A DNA stretch of 64,000 bases from assembly GCF_042427615.1 (NCBI RefSeq), contig NZ_JBHMEZ010000013.1:186001-250000 (forward strand), given 5' to 3'. A model generated the notes under the pieces. The model was not told where the DNA came from. It saw only the letters and a list, made by a program, of their open reading frames with translations, and did not search any database. Below, piece after piece: positions 33,525-42,605 of the stretch; the first letter of the stretch is position 1, and each line of letters starts with the position of its first letter. This DNA is from Formosa undariae (GTDB taxonomy: Bacteria; Bacteroidota; Bacteroidia; Flavobacteriales; Flavobacteriaceae). The position numbers and the translations under genes are program-made.

Positions 33525-35753
33525 ATGATTCCAAAAGTTTTTAAAGAGGTTATAGACCTTGGTGATGGAAGAGAAATTACCATCGAAACCGGAAAATTAG
33601 CTAAACAAGCTCATGGATCCGTTGTTGTACAATCTGGAAAATGTATGTTATTATGTACAGTTGTTTCAAATTACAAACAATCAGATGTCGACTTCTTACC
33701 ATTAACGGTAGATTATCGTGAAAAATTTGCTGCTGCTGGACGTTATCCAGGTGGTTTCTTTAAGAGAGAAGCAAGACCAAGTGACGGAGAAGTATTAACT
33801 ATGCGTTTAGTAGACCGTGTTTTACGTCCGTTATTCCCAAAAGATTATCACGCAGAAACTCAAGTTATGATTCAGTTAATGTCTCATGACGATGATGTTA
33901 TGCCAGAAGCTATGGCTGGATTAGCTGCTTCTGCTGCTATACAATTATCAGACTTCCCTTTTGAATGCCCTATCTCTGAAGCTAGAGTTGGTCGTGTAAA
34001 TGGTGAATTTGTTATTAACCCAACCCGTGCACAATTAGCAGAATCTGACATCGAAATGATGATTGGAGCGTCTTACGATTCTGTAATGATGGTTGAAGGT
34101 GAAATGGATGAAATTTCTGAGGAAGAGATGGCAGACGCTATCAAATTTGCTCACGAAGCGATTAAACTTCAGATTGAAGCTCAAGTGCGTTTAGCAGAGG
34201 CTTTTGGTAAAAAAGAAACTCGCGAATATGCACCTGCAGAAGTTAACGAAGAATTAGAAAAAAGAATACACGATTTAGCTTACGATAAATGTTACGCTAT
34301 TGCTAAGAAGGGAACTTCTAAAGTAGAGCGTACTACAGCATTTGCTGAAGTAAAAGAAGAAGTTAAAGCATCTTTTACAGAAGAAGAAATGGCTGAATTT
34401 GGTCATCTTGTTGGCGGATACTACAGCAAAGCAGAAAAAGAAGCTGTTCGTGAATTAACTTTAAGCGAAGGTTTACGTTTAGACGGAAGAAAGACTGACG
34501 AAATTAGACCAATTTGGTGTGAGGTAGATTATTTACCATCTACTCATGGTTCTGCAATCTTTACTCGTGGAGAAACTCAAGCTTTAGCTACAGTAACTTT
34601 AGGAACATCTAGAGACGCTAACAAAATAGATATGCCATCTTACGAAGGCGAAGAAAATTTCTATTTACACTACAACTTCCCACCTTTTTGTACAGGTGAA
34701 GCTAGACCATTAAGAGGAACATCTCGTAGAGAAGTTGGTCATGGTAACTTAGCGCAACGTGCTTTAAAGGGTATGATTCCTGCAGATTGCCCTTACACAG
34801 TACGTGTGGTATCTGAAGTATTAGAATCTAACGGTTCGTCTTCTATGGCAACTGTTTGTGCTGGTACAATGGCAATGATGGATGCTGGTGTTAAAATGAC
34901 AAGACCTGTTTCTGGTATTGCTATGGGATTAATTTCTGATGGTGACCGTTATGCAGTATTATCTGATATTTTAGGTGATGAAGATCATTTAGGAGATATG
35001 GATTTTAAAGTAACTGGTACTACTGAAGGGATTACAGCTTGCCAAATGGATATTAAAATTAAAGGATTATCATACGAGATCTTAGTGAATGCACTAAAAC
35101 AAGCACGTGATGGTCGTTTACATATCTTAGGTAAAATTACCGATACTATCGCGACTCCTAATGAAAGTGTTAAAGAACATGCGCCTACAATGGTAACGCG
35201 TAGAGTTCCTAACGAATTTATTGGTGCATTAATCGGACCTGGAGGAAAAGTTATTCAGGAAATGCAAAAAGAAACTGGAACGACTATCGTAATTAACGAA
35301 GATCCAGTAACTGAAGAAGGTATTGTTGAAATTTTAGGTGTAGGTAGTGAAGGTATTGATGCTGTAATGGCAAAAATTGATTCTTTATTATTTAAACCAA
35401 CAGTTGGTAGCGTTTACGAAGTAAAGGTTATTAAAATGTTGGATTTTGGAGCTGTTGTAGAATATATGGACGCACCAGGAAACGAAGTTTTATTACACGT
35501 AAGCGAATTAGCTTGGGAACGCACAGAAAATGTATCTGATGTTGTAAATATGGGTGATGTTTTCGATGTGAAATATTTCGGTACAGATCCAAAAACACGT
35601 AAAGAAAAAGTATCTCGTAAAGCGATTTTGCCAAAACCAGAAGGTTATGTAGCAAGACCACCACGCGATCGTGATGATAGAAAACCTAGAGATAGTAGAG
35701 GTCGCGACAACAGACGTGACGATAGAAAACCTAGAGAAAGAAAAGACGATTAA
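33525..35753 (+). CDS. pnp: polyribonucleotide nucleotidyltransferase (PNPase)
   Basis: A 3'-5' phosphorolytic exoribonuclease of mRNA decay. The 742-residue protein shows two RNase PH domains (first with FFKREARPSDGEVLTMRLVDR split as FFKREARPSDGE and LTMRLVDR near 80-103; second with GRKTDEIRPI near 320, FCTGEARPLRGTSRREVGHG near 387-406, GSSSMATVCAG near 436). A KH domain follows (GALIGPGGKVIQEMQ near 567), then S1 (GSVYEVKVIKMLDFGAVVEY near 625-645). The last ~32 residues form an Arg/Asp-rich low-complexity tail (RDRDDRKPRD, RDNRRDDRK), likely for RNA or protein contacts. It has its own terminator. Confidence 0.97.
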   Translation: MIPKVFKEVIDLGDGREITIETGKLAKQAHGSVVVQSGKCMLLCTVVSNYKQSDVDFLPLTVDYREKFAAAGRYPGGFFKREARPSDGEVLTMRLVDRVLRPLFPKDYHAETQVMIQLMSHDDDVMPEAMAGLAASAAIQLSDFPFECPISEARVGRVNGEFVINPTRAQLAESDIEMMIGASYDSVMMVEGEMDEISEEEMADAIKFAHEAIKLQIEAQVRLAEAFGKKETREYAPAEVNEELEKRIHDLAYDKCYAIAKKGTSKVERTTAFAEVKEEVKASFTEEEMAEFGHLVGGYYSKAEKEAVRELTLSEGLRLDGRKTDEIRPIWCEVDYLPSTHGSAIFTRGETQALATVTLGTSRDANKIDMPSYEGEENFYLHYNFPPFCTGEARPLRGTSRREVGHGNLAQRALKGMIPADCPYTVRVVSEVLESNGSSSMATVCAGTMAMMDAGVKMTRPVSGIAMGLISDGDRYAVLSDILGDEDHLGDMDFKVTGTTEGITACQMDIKIKGLSYEILVNALKQARDGRLHILGKITDTIATPNESVKEHAPTMVTRRVPNEFIGALIGPGGKVIQEMQKETGTTIVINEDPVTEEGIVEILGVGSEGIDAVMAKIDSLLFKPTVGSVYEVKVIKMLDFGAVVEYMDAPGNEVLLHVSELAWERTENVSDVVNMGDVFDVKYFGTDPKTRKEKVSRKAILPKPEGYVARPPRDRDDRKPRDSRGRDNRRDDRKPRERKDD

Positions 35754-35774
35754 TTTCAGTTTTTTTAATCATAT

Positions 35775-35810
35775 AAAAAGCCAACCTTGTGTATTCAAGG
35801 TTGGCTTTTT
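35775..35810 (+). terminator. intrinsic terminator after pnp
   Basis: A 15-bp perfect stem (35775-35789 with 35796-35810, arm AAAAAGCCAACCTTG, 6-nt loop) ends in a T-rich run. Confidence 0.93.
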
Positions 35811-36091
35811 CTTTTGGAAACACTAGAAAATTTGAATTTAAGTTTGAAAGAAACTAAACATAATAATCTAAAATCAGAAAGGTATTTCAAAACTTACAAT
35901 CAGTTTGATGTATATAAATAATAACGCATCATCTATAAAAATATAAGATAGACATCCAACCTGAAAATTAATTAAGATATAAAAAGATCTTAATATTTAA
36001 AATAATTCAAAACTTTTGTAACATTTATAATCGACCTTACGTATAACTAAAGACAAAGGAGTATTCACTTAATTTACAGGAGAACTTTACA
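35811..36091 (+). other. rpoD upstream region
   Basis: No gene is visible between the pnp terminator and rpoD. The stretch is very AT-rich and holds an 8-bp inverted repeat (ATTAAGAT 35971-35978 with 35987-35994). I see no exact TAnnTTTG element, so the rpoD promoter is not assigned. Confidence 0.5.
36055..36083 (+). promoter_or_regulatory. Shine-Dalgarno-like sequences before rpoD
   Basis: AGGAGA at 36078-36083 sits 8 nt before the rpoD ATG, ideal spacing for an anti-Shine-Dalgarno contact, and a second purine run AAAGGAG lies at 36055-36061. Other genes in this window lack such sequences, as expected for Bacteroidota. Confidence 0.65.
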
Positions 36092-36955
36092 ATGAGACAA
36101 CTTAAAATTACGAAGCAGGTTACAAACAGAGAAACAGCTTCGCTAGATAAATATCTTCAAGAAATTGGAAAAGTTGACTTAATTACCGCAGACGAAGAAG
36201 TAGAATTAGCACAACGTATAAAGGCTGGAGATCAATTGGCTTTAGAGAAATTGACAAAAGCTAACCTACGTTTTGTGGTTTCGGTAGCAAAGCAATATCA
36301 AAATCAAGGCTTAACATTACCCGATTTAATTAATGAAGGTAACTTAGGGCTGATAAAAGCAGGACAACGTTTTGATGAGACACGTGGGTTTAAATTCATC
36401 TCTTATGCCGTATGGTGGATTCGTCAATCGATCTTACAAGCATTAGCAGAACAATCTAGAATTGTGCGTTTACCATTAAACAAGATTGGTTCTATTAACA
36501 AAATCAATAAGACTTTTGCTTTTTTAGAACAATCTCATGAGCGTCCGCCAAGTCCTGAAGAAATTGCCAAAGAATTAGATATGACGATTAACGATGTTAA
36601 AGAGTCATTGAAAAATTCTGGCCGTCACGTTAGTATGGACGCACCACTTGTTCAAGGTGAAGATTCCAACTTATACGATGTATTAAACAGTGGAGAGTCT
36701 CCAAACCCTGATCGTGAATTATTACACGAATCTTTACGTACTGAAATAGAACGTGCATTAGAGACCTTAACACCACGTGAAGCTGATGTTATTCGTTTAT
36801 ATTTCGGACTAGCAAACCAACACCCAATGACCTTGGAAGAAATTGGTGAAACATTCGATTTAACTCGTGAACGCGTAAGACAAATTAAAGAAAAAGCTAT
36901 CCGAAGATTGAAACATACGTCTCGTAGCAAAATATTAAAAACATATTTAGGTTAA
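36092..36955 (+). CDS. rpoD: primary RNA polymerase sigma-70 factor
   Basis: The 287-residue housekeeping sigma factor directs RNA polymerase to TTG/TAnnTTTG promoters. It lacks region 1.1, as is normal for Bacteroidota. Visible regions: 1.2 (LDKYLQEIGKVDLITADEEVELAQRI split as LDKYLQEIGKVDLIT and ELAQRI), 2.1-2.4 (ANLRFVVSVAKQYQ, LIKAGQRFDETRGFKFISY, AVWWIRQSILQAL), 3 (LPLNKIGSINKINK) and 4 with the helix-turn-helix (TLEEIGETFDLTRERVRQIKEKAIRRL as consecutive pieces ending in IRRLK). A genuine Shine-Dalgarno precedes the ATG, unlike its neighbours. Confidence 0.97.
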   Translation: MRQLKITKQVTNRETASLDKYLQEIGKVDLITADEEVELAQRIKAGDQLALEKLTKANLRFVVSVAKQYQNQGLTLPDLINEGNLGLIKAGQRFDETRGFKFISYAVWWIRQSILQALAEQSRIVRLPLNKIGSINKINKTFAFLEQSHERPPSPEEIAKELDMTINDVKESLKNSGRHVSMDAPLVQGEDSNLYDVLNSGESPNPDRELLHESLRTEIERALETLTPREADVIRLYFGLANQHPMTLEEIGETFDLTRERVRQIKEKAIRRLKHTSRSKILKTYLG

Positions 36956-37025
36956 CCTAAAGAAAGCAACAAACAGTTAAAGCTCTTAAGGAGCATAAAA
37001 ACTGTTCGTTTTTTGATTGATGAAA

Positions 37026-37060
37026 GAACCTTCGGCTGATTACCGAAGGTTCATTTTTTT
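37026..37060 (+). terminator. intrinsic terminator after rpoD
   Basis: GAACCTTCGG (37026-37035) pairs with CCGAAGGTTC (37043-37052) around CTGATTA and is followed by A and seven T residues. Confidence 0.92.
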
Positions 37061-37089
37061 GTATTACATTTACCAAAAAAATAAGCATA

Positions 37090-37752
37090 ATGACTTCAAA
37101 ATTAATTGCTCCCTCTATTTTAGCCGCCGATTTTGGAAACCTACAACGTGATGTTGAAATGGTTAATAATAGCGAAGCAGACTGGTTTCATATTGACATA
37201 ATGGATGGTGTATTTGTACCAAATATATCTTACGGAATGCCTGTATTAGAAGCCATATCTAAACATGCAAAAAAAACTATAGATGTCCATTTAATGATTG
37301 TAGACCCGGACAGATATATTAAAACCTTCGCAGAATTAGGGAGTGATATTCTAACTGTACATTATGAAGCTTGTACACATCTTCATCGCACAATACAAGC
37401 TATAAAAGCTGAAGGAATGAAAGCTGGTGTCGCGTTAAATCCGCATACCAACATTAATGTTTTAGAAGATATAATTAATGACCTCGACCTTGTTTTAATA
37501 ATGAGTGTTAACCCAGGATTTGGGGGGCAAAGCTTTATAGAAAACACCTATAATAAAATTAAACAATTAAAGCAACTTATACGCACAAAAGGAGCCACAA
37601 CACTAATTGAAATAGACGGTGGAGTGACAGATAAGAATGCTAAAGGATTAATTGAAAGTGGTGCAGATGTTTTAGTAGCAGGAAGTTATGTGTTTAAAAG
37701 CAAAGATCAATTAAAAACAATATCTGAATTAAAAACAGATATTAATTCTTAA
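37090..37752 (+). CDS. rpe: ribulose-phosphate 3-epimerase
   Basis: Interconverts ribulose-5-phosphate and xylulose-5-phosphate in the pentose phosphate pathway. The 220-residue TIM barrel has all signatures: IAPSILAADFGNL near 6-18, WFHIDIMDGVFVPNISYG near 35-52, DVHLMIVDPDRYI near 70-82, MSVNPGFGGQSFI near 138-150 and IDGGVTDKNA near 176-185. Metal and catalytic histidine/aspartate residues are all present. It sits alone 30 bp after the rpoD terminator. Confidence 0.97.
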   Translation: MTSKLIAPSILAADFGNLQRDVEMVNNSEADWFHIDIMDGVFVPNISYGMPVLEAISKHAKKTIDVHLMIVDPDRYIKTFAELGSDILTVHYEACTHLHRTIQAIKAEGMKAGVALNPHTNINVLEDIINDLDLVLIMSVNPGFGGQSFIENTYNKIKQLKQLIRTKGATTLIEIDGGVTDKNAKGLIESGADVLVAGSYVFKSKDQLKTISELKTDINS

Positions 37753-37917
37753 TATTTAATTATTGAATTGATAGTTTAACGATAAATAAATTTTGATTAT
37801 GTTAGCTCTACAATTGTATAATTGTAATTAAAATAAAAAACAAGCAAGTAATCAATAAAAAATAAATTAACCCCAATTATAAACATTTAAATATTATTTT
37901 TAATAAAAATTTTGATT

Positions 37918-38487
37918 ATGAAAAAAACTACTTTTATACTTTTTTTTCTAATGTTTAGCACATTAGCCTACAGCCAATTTAGAGGTCGTGAAACTTGGGT
38001 CTTTAGTGCAGGTATTAATGTATTAGACAATAGTGCATTTCAAGATCCATTAAAAGGAACTGAAAAGTGGAGTTTTAATACCCCTTTTACTTTCGGTGCC
38101 GAATATCGATTTGATGAAGATTTCACTATTAGTCCAATGTTAAGCTTTAACAGTGTTGATGAAGTTTATGAGGACGAAGCTCATGGCGGAAGAGGAATAA
38201 TAGAAGGAGGAACTTACTTTTCATTTGATGTGAATGCAAAATTTTATTTTGATAAATACATTGCTGAAAATGACAAAATAGATGCTTATGTAGGTTTAGG
38301 TGCTGGATACTTCAATGTTGCCGATGAATCTAACGGATCAGGAAACGTAGCTCTAGGTTTAAGATATTGGTTTTCGAGTCAATGGGGGCTTAGACTGCAA
38401 AGTTTAGCTAAATTTGCATTTGACGATGATAAAGTATACGCTAATAATAATTTTATACATAGTTTAGAGGTATTATATAGATTTTAA
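37918..38487 (+). CDS. small outer-membrane beta-barrel protein
   Basis: A 189-residue secreted protein: signal peptide MKKTTFILFFLMFSTLAYSQ, then alternating polar/hydrophobic strands (TWVFSAGINVLD, PFTFGAEYRFDEDFTISPMLSFN, YFSFDVNAKFYFDKY, DAYVGLGAGYFN, NVALGLRYWFSSQWGLRLQSLAKF) ending in an aromatic residue (EVLYRF), the rule for outer-membrane barrels. ATG 37918 is chosen over a TTG two codons earlier. It is an OprF/OmpA-type 8-strand barrel without peptidoglycan domain. Specific function is unknown. Confidence 0.75.
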   Translation: MKKTTFILFFLMFSTLAYSQFRGRETWVFSAGINVLDNSAFQDPLKGTEKWSFNTPFTFGAEYRFDEDFTISPMLSFNSVDEVYEDEAHGGRGIIEGGTYFSFDVNAKFYFDKYIAENDKIDAYVGLGAGYFNVADESNGSGNVALGLRYWFSSQWGLRLQSLAKFAFDDDKVYANNNFIHSLEVLYRF

Positions 38488-38520
38488 TACGCAATAGCAA
38501 AATATACCAAGATTATAAGA

Positions 38521-38554
38521 AAAAGAGCCGAATTTATAATTCGGCTCTTTTTTT
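38521..38554 (+). terminator. intrinsic terminator after the small barrel gene
   Basis: A 14-bp perfect stem (38521-38534 with 38538-38551, arm AAAAGAGCCGAATT) with a 3-nt loop runs into T residues. Confidence 0.92.
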
Positions 38555-39304
38555 ATAACCATACCCCAGAAAGTATGTGGATTCAAAACTTCGAGGTTAA
38601 GTTAATTATAGATTATAACTTAGTATCAAATATGTTATATAAGACACCTACTCAATTGATGAAAGGAATTATCTGTTCGTTAGCATTTTAGCGAATTAGT
38701 AGTAATACCAATTTAATGAGAGCATAATTAATTTCTAAACTTCTGATAACATAACAAGACTAATATCTGATTTTGAACACCTTTAAGCATTGTTTAACAA
38801 CTTCTTTTTGGAGCGTAGTAACTAATTACTCTTATAGTGAGTTAATTCATTTTAGCCATTAAGATCGCGTAGTAACAAGGTTCTTCCAATTGAAAAAACA
38901 ATACGCGGTAATTTGATAGAGTAAGGGATTAATTTCTACACAACCATTTTAATCACCAGTAGTCGTGATTCGGTGGTCATATGTTTTTTCATACCCTAAA
39001 GACTAAAACCCCTTATCCAAAAGGCCAAGGATCAAATTATACAGCACCATAGACCATGGACTATATTACACACTCGATAATCATACCAACGAAATAGAAC
39101 TCCTTGTAAATTATTTTTAAACTTTAACTAATCTTAAATACAGTATCATCAATCTACACGATTAATTACAATGCTTTAAATGGAATATTTCGACACCAAT
39201 TTTTTCGTAACACTCTAAATGGAAGATATACTCCATCACATTGTTAACTTTCAACAAAAGTTTTTCCTCTAAATAAACAGTATGTTTCAAGAGAGTGAAA
39301 AATT
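38555..39304. other. gene-free stretch between housekeeping block and polysaccharide cluster
   Basis: About 750 bp without a credible ORF on either strand, bounded by two terminators that face each other. Six-frame reading shows only short frames broken by many stops. A short motif, TAAATGGAA, occurs twice (39177-39220). I cannot tell degenerated genes or an element remnant from neutral sequence, and no terminal repeats are evident. Confidence 0.5.
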
Positions 39305-39340
39305 AAAAAGCTCAGATTATTATTTATAACCTGAGCTTTT
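39305..39340 (-). terminator. intrinsic terminator of wza-wzc
   Basis: AAAAGCTCAG (39306-39315) pairs with CTGAGCTTTT (39331-39340); on the minus strand the stem leads into a U-run (A residues at 39305-39309). It lies 23 bp after the wzc stop. Confidence 0.8.
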
Positions 39341-39362
39341 ATAATATAATGAAATACTATAA

Positions 39363-41753
39363 TTAAAATTTTCTAATGGTTTGTTTTATCGAATCTTTAA
39401 ACCAACCCCAAGAATACTTTTTTAAGGTCACTTTTTCATTATTATATCCATATCCATATCCATAATTATAACCATAACCTTTAGACGTTTTAGCATCGGT
39501 AATATTATTAACGACATAGACCATGTTATTAAGTTTTTTATCACGATACAATTCACTTGAAAATCCTAATAACTTTTTATCTGTAAACCCTGCTCGTGTA
39601 ACATAAACAGTAGCATCTGCATATTGCGAAATTAATAACGTATCCGTGACAAGTATTATAGGAGCGGTATCAACGATAATATAATCATAAACCTGTTTTG
39701 CATCCTCCAGAAGTTGCTCCAATTTACCATTTGATAATAATTCAGAGGGATTTGGAGGTATATTACCCGCAGTTAAAACATCTAAAAAATCACCATTAAA
39801 TTTACTTTTTTGTAAATAATCTTTCCAGTTAAGAGACGACTGGAAAAGAAAATCGGATAAACCTTTTGCTTTCTTGTCACCGCCTGAGATAGTAATTTTA
39901 GGATTTCTTAAATCCGCACCAACTAATAAAACTTTCTTATTTATACTTGAAAATGCTAAAGCCAAATTAATAGAAACAAATGTTTTCCCTTCACCTTTTA
40001 TTGTAGAAGTTACATATATAACATGACCAGATTTACCCGTATGGGGATTTAAAATATATTTTAAATTTGTACTTAATATTCTAAAGGACTCTGCTAGAAT
40101 TGTTCGATCATGTGGATTTTGGAAAAATTTATCTTCAGTCTTTACTTCAGGAACCTCACCAACGATAGGAACTCTTCTCGTAAAGTTTAAAATATCCGAT
40201 TTATCATGAATTTTATTATCTGATTTAAACATCAAAAATAAAATTCCAAATGGAACAAGTAATCCCGCTAATAGTCCCTTAATATACATCCCTTTCGAAT
40301 CGGGACTTACGGGTAAACTAGAACTTGCTGCATACTCTACCACTTTAACAGATGGAGAAGTAATTGCTAGATTAATAGCTGCTTCTTCTCTTTTCTGCAT
40401 AAATAATAAATATAAATTTTCTTTTATATTTTGCTGACGTTCAATTGATCTTAATATTTTTTCTTTTTGAGGCATTCTCCTCACTAATTCTTTAGCAGAA
40501 TTTTCTTCATTAACCAATCGGTTTAGAGACAAATTTAATTGTTCATAATAAGCATCAAGAGAACTTTTTAAATTGCTTCTAAGATCTATAAGTGTCTTAT
40601 CAAGAGCAACGACCATCGGATTATTTTCACCCGCACCTGCTATTAAATTTTCTCTCTCTAATACTATACTATTATAATCAGAAATAACACCATTGGTACT
40701 AGCGCTTTCAAGTCCTACATTTTCAGGCATCAAAGTCCCTAAATCATTATTTGATAAAGGGCTATCCAGTAATTTAGATAAGGCGATTTGATTTTCTAGC
40801 TGTAAAACTGCGTTTTCAGAACTGCTTCTCTTAGACATACTATAAGCCGCATCAGAACTAAAAGACACTAAATTATTATTTTGCTGAAATTCTTTCTTGT
40901 CAACTTCTATAGAATCAAGTTCATTAGCGAGATACATGAATCGCTCATTAACGAAATCAATTGTACGCTGAAAAACTAACTGTCTATCTGTTACACCATC
41001 AAGATTAAATTGTTCTACAATCTTATTTAAAGCATCTTCTGACCTCTTTCTATTTTCTCCAACCATAGACAAAATTAAAATGTCAGTAGTTCCCGATCTA
41101 CTTACAGAAATAGAATTAGAAAGACTACCAGCTTCTGCTGATAATGGTTTTACAGTGACCTTAAAAGATAATCCAATATATTTTTTAATCCATGATTCTG
41201 ATTGAATTAAAAAAGGAAAATCTGGTTTTGGAGAATTTAAACTATACCCCTTTACCGTAAACATAATATCTTCACTATCATCTTTACTTACAACCAAGCC
41301 ATCCTCAGTAATCTCAATACTAAAACTTAAATAAGGGATTTGATTATTCGGTTTTAAATAAACAAGTTTTAATGGACTTTTCCACAACTCCTTCTCGGTA
41401 AACTGACCTTTTACAAAATATCTTATATGAAGATCTAAACTATCTACCACTTTTTCTAATAAACGGTTAGATTTAATTATAGCTATTTCATTATCAAGAT
41501 TCTTAGAATCCCTAAACAAACCACCTCTTTGAGTTGATATTTCAAGTCCTTTGGATTCGTCTAAAATTTTAATTTTAGCATTAGACATGAAAGTTTCCGG
41601 AGTATATCTCAAATATAAGAATACGGCTAATAATGCTATACTAACCGAAAGGAAAAACCATTTCCAATAGTGTAAATATTTTAAAATCTCATCTTTTATG
41701 TTAATACCAGAAGCATCATTTTCGGTATTATTGTCTAAAAATTCTTCACTCAT
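39363..41753 (-). CDS. wzc: polysaccharide co-polymerase / tyrosine autokinase (Wzc type)
   Basis: An inner-membrane protein of 796 residues that controls length and export of polysaccharide. Order: transmembrane helix near 31-49, Wzz-type periplasmic domain with long coiled-coil (~240-460), second helix near 491-508, and a cytosolic BY-kinase domain. Walker A is STIKGEGKT near 583-591, Walker A' VLLVGADLRNP near 610, and Walker B DYIIVDTAPI near 707. The C-terminus is a tyrosine/glycine cluster (KGYGYNYGYGYGYNN), the expected autophosphorylation tail. It is translated 4 bp after wza and ends the cluster. Confidence 0.95.
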   Translation of the reverse strand: MSEEFLDNNTENDASGINIKDEILKYLHYWKWFFLSVSIALLAVFLYLRYTPETFMSNAKIKILDESKGLEISTQRGGLFRDSKNLDNEIAIIKSNRLLEKVVDSLDLHIRYFVKGQFTEKELWKSPLKLVYLKPNNQIPYLSFSIEITEDGLVVSKDDSEDIMFTVKGYSLNSPKPDFPFLIQSESWIKKYIGLSFKVTVKPLSAEAGSLSNSISVSRSGTTDILILSMVGENRKRSEDALNKIVEQFNLDGVTDRQLVFQRTIDFVNERFMYLANELDSIEVDKKEFQQNNNLVSFSSDAAYSMSKRSSSENAVLQLENQIALSKLLDSPLSNNDLGTLMPENVGLESASTNGVISDYNSIVLERENLIAGAGENNPMVVALDKTLIDLRSNLKSSLDAYYEQLNLSLNRLVNEENSAKELVRRMPQKEKILRSIERQQNIKENLYLLFMQKREEAAINLAITSPSVKVVEYAASSSLPVSPDSKGMYIKGLLAGLLVPFGILFLMFKSDNKIHDKSDILNFTRRVPIVGEVPEVKTEDKFFQNPHDRTILAESFRILSTNLKYILNPHTGKSGHVIYVTSTIKGEGKTFVSINLALAFSSINKKVLLVGADLRNPKITISGGDKKAKGLSDFLFQSSLNWKDYLQKSKFNGDFLDVLTAGNIPPNPSELLSNGKLEQLLEDAKQVYDYIIVDTAPIILVTDTLLISQYADATVYVTRAGFTDKKLLGFSSELYRDKKLNNMVYVVNNITDAKTSKGYGYNYGYGYGYNNEKVTLKKYSWGWFKDSIKQTIRKF

Positions 41754-41757
41754 TAGT

Positions 41758-42519
41758 TTAGCTCTTTAATAATAATACAAGGGTAAGAATAAAAGATACT
41801 ACACCAAATACCCCTGCAATATTTGTAATATAACCAGCTTTTTTAACAGCTGGGCCATTTGGATTAACAAGTATTATATCATTTTGTTTTACAGTATAAA
41901 AAGGACTTGTAAACCAATCGGTTTTTGTCATATCTACATGACCAACCGTCCTAACGCCATTAACCTCTCTTATTATTATTATGTCCTCACGAACCCCATT
42001 ATAAGTTAAATCTCCTGCCAAACCTAATGCTTGAGGCAAAGTAATCGTTTCTTCTTCAAAGGTTATTGTACCAGGATTTCCAACTTCTCCAAGAACCGTA
42101 ATTTTTGCATTAATAATACTCACAATAACAGTTGGATCTTTTAAATGCCCCTCATCTACTAAAATTCTCGTGATATAGGATTCTAACTCCTTAGTCGTTT
42201 TATTTGTCGCAACAATACTACCTAATATTGGAAAAGTAATAGTTCCATCACTAGACACTAAATATCCCATAGATTTCAAGGACACAGCAACTTGAGATCT
42301 ACCAGTCGTAACATTTCTATTATACGGAGTGGCAGCCTCAGGAATTAATGAATTTACATTAATAGTCAGAATATCATTAATTTGTATTTCGGGTGAAATG
42401 TTAATAACATCTTTTGGTATATTCTCGTAATCTTGAAAATAAAGTATTTCCTTCTTAGTAGAACAAGAATTTAATATTCCCAAAAATAATATCAAACCCA
42501 ATAATCTAAATAACTTCAT
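41758..42519 (-). CDS. wza: polysaccharide export outer-membrane lipoprotein (Wza type)
   Basis: A 253-residue lipoprotein (lipobox LNSC, cysteine near 19) with a Poly_export domain (LYFQDYENIP, then IQINDILTINVNSLIPEAATPYNR split as IQINDILTINV and PEAATPYNR) and one SLBB domain (AKITVLGEVGNPGTITFEEETITL in pieces, ITVLGEVGNPG near 138). A C-terminal hydrophobic helix (VFGVVSFILTLVLLL) fits the Wza outer-membrane segment. It forms the export pore working with Wzc. A near-consensus promoter lies directly upstream. Confidence 0.93.
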   Translation of the reverse strand: MKLFRLLGLILFLGILNSCSTKKEILYFQDYENIPKDVINISPEIQINDILTINVNSLIPEAATPYNRNVTTGRSQVAVSLKSMGYLVSSDGTITFPILGSIVATNKTTKELESYITRILVDEGHLKDPTVIVSIINAKITVLGEVGNPGTITFEEETITLPQALGLAGDLTYNGVREDIIIIREVNGVRTVGHVDMTKTDWFTSPFYTVKQNDIILVNPNGPAVKKAGYITNIAGVFGVVSFILTLVLLLKS

Positions 42520-42543
42520 TAAAATATGTTTTTATTTAATTTA

Positions 42544-42573
42544 CAAATATAAGTTGAATATAGACAACTACAA
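42544..42573 (-). promoter_or_regulatory. consensus promoter for wza-wzc (TTG-19-TATATTTG)
   Basis: On the minus strand TTG (42573-42571) and TATATTTG (42551-42544) are 19 nt apart, the textbook spacing. Transcription would start about 18 nt upstream of the wza ATG, so wza-wzc can be expressed separately from the genes upstream. Confidence 0.75.
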
Positions 42574-42605
42574 TTGTATTGAATACTTTTATAATTTACT
42601 TTTTA

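Noticed and set aside
38700..38900. Possible insertion-sequence remnant in the 875-bp gap
   Set aside because: I searched by eye for terminal inverted repeats, target duplications and transposase motifs and found none convincing.
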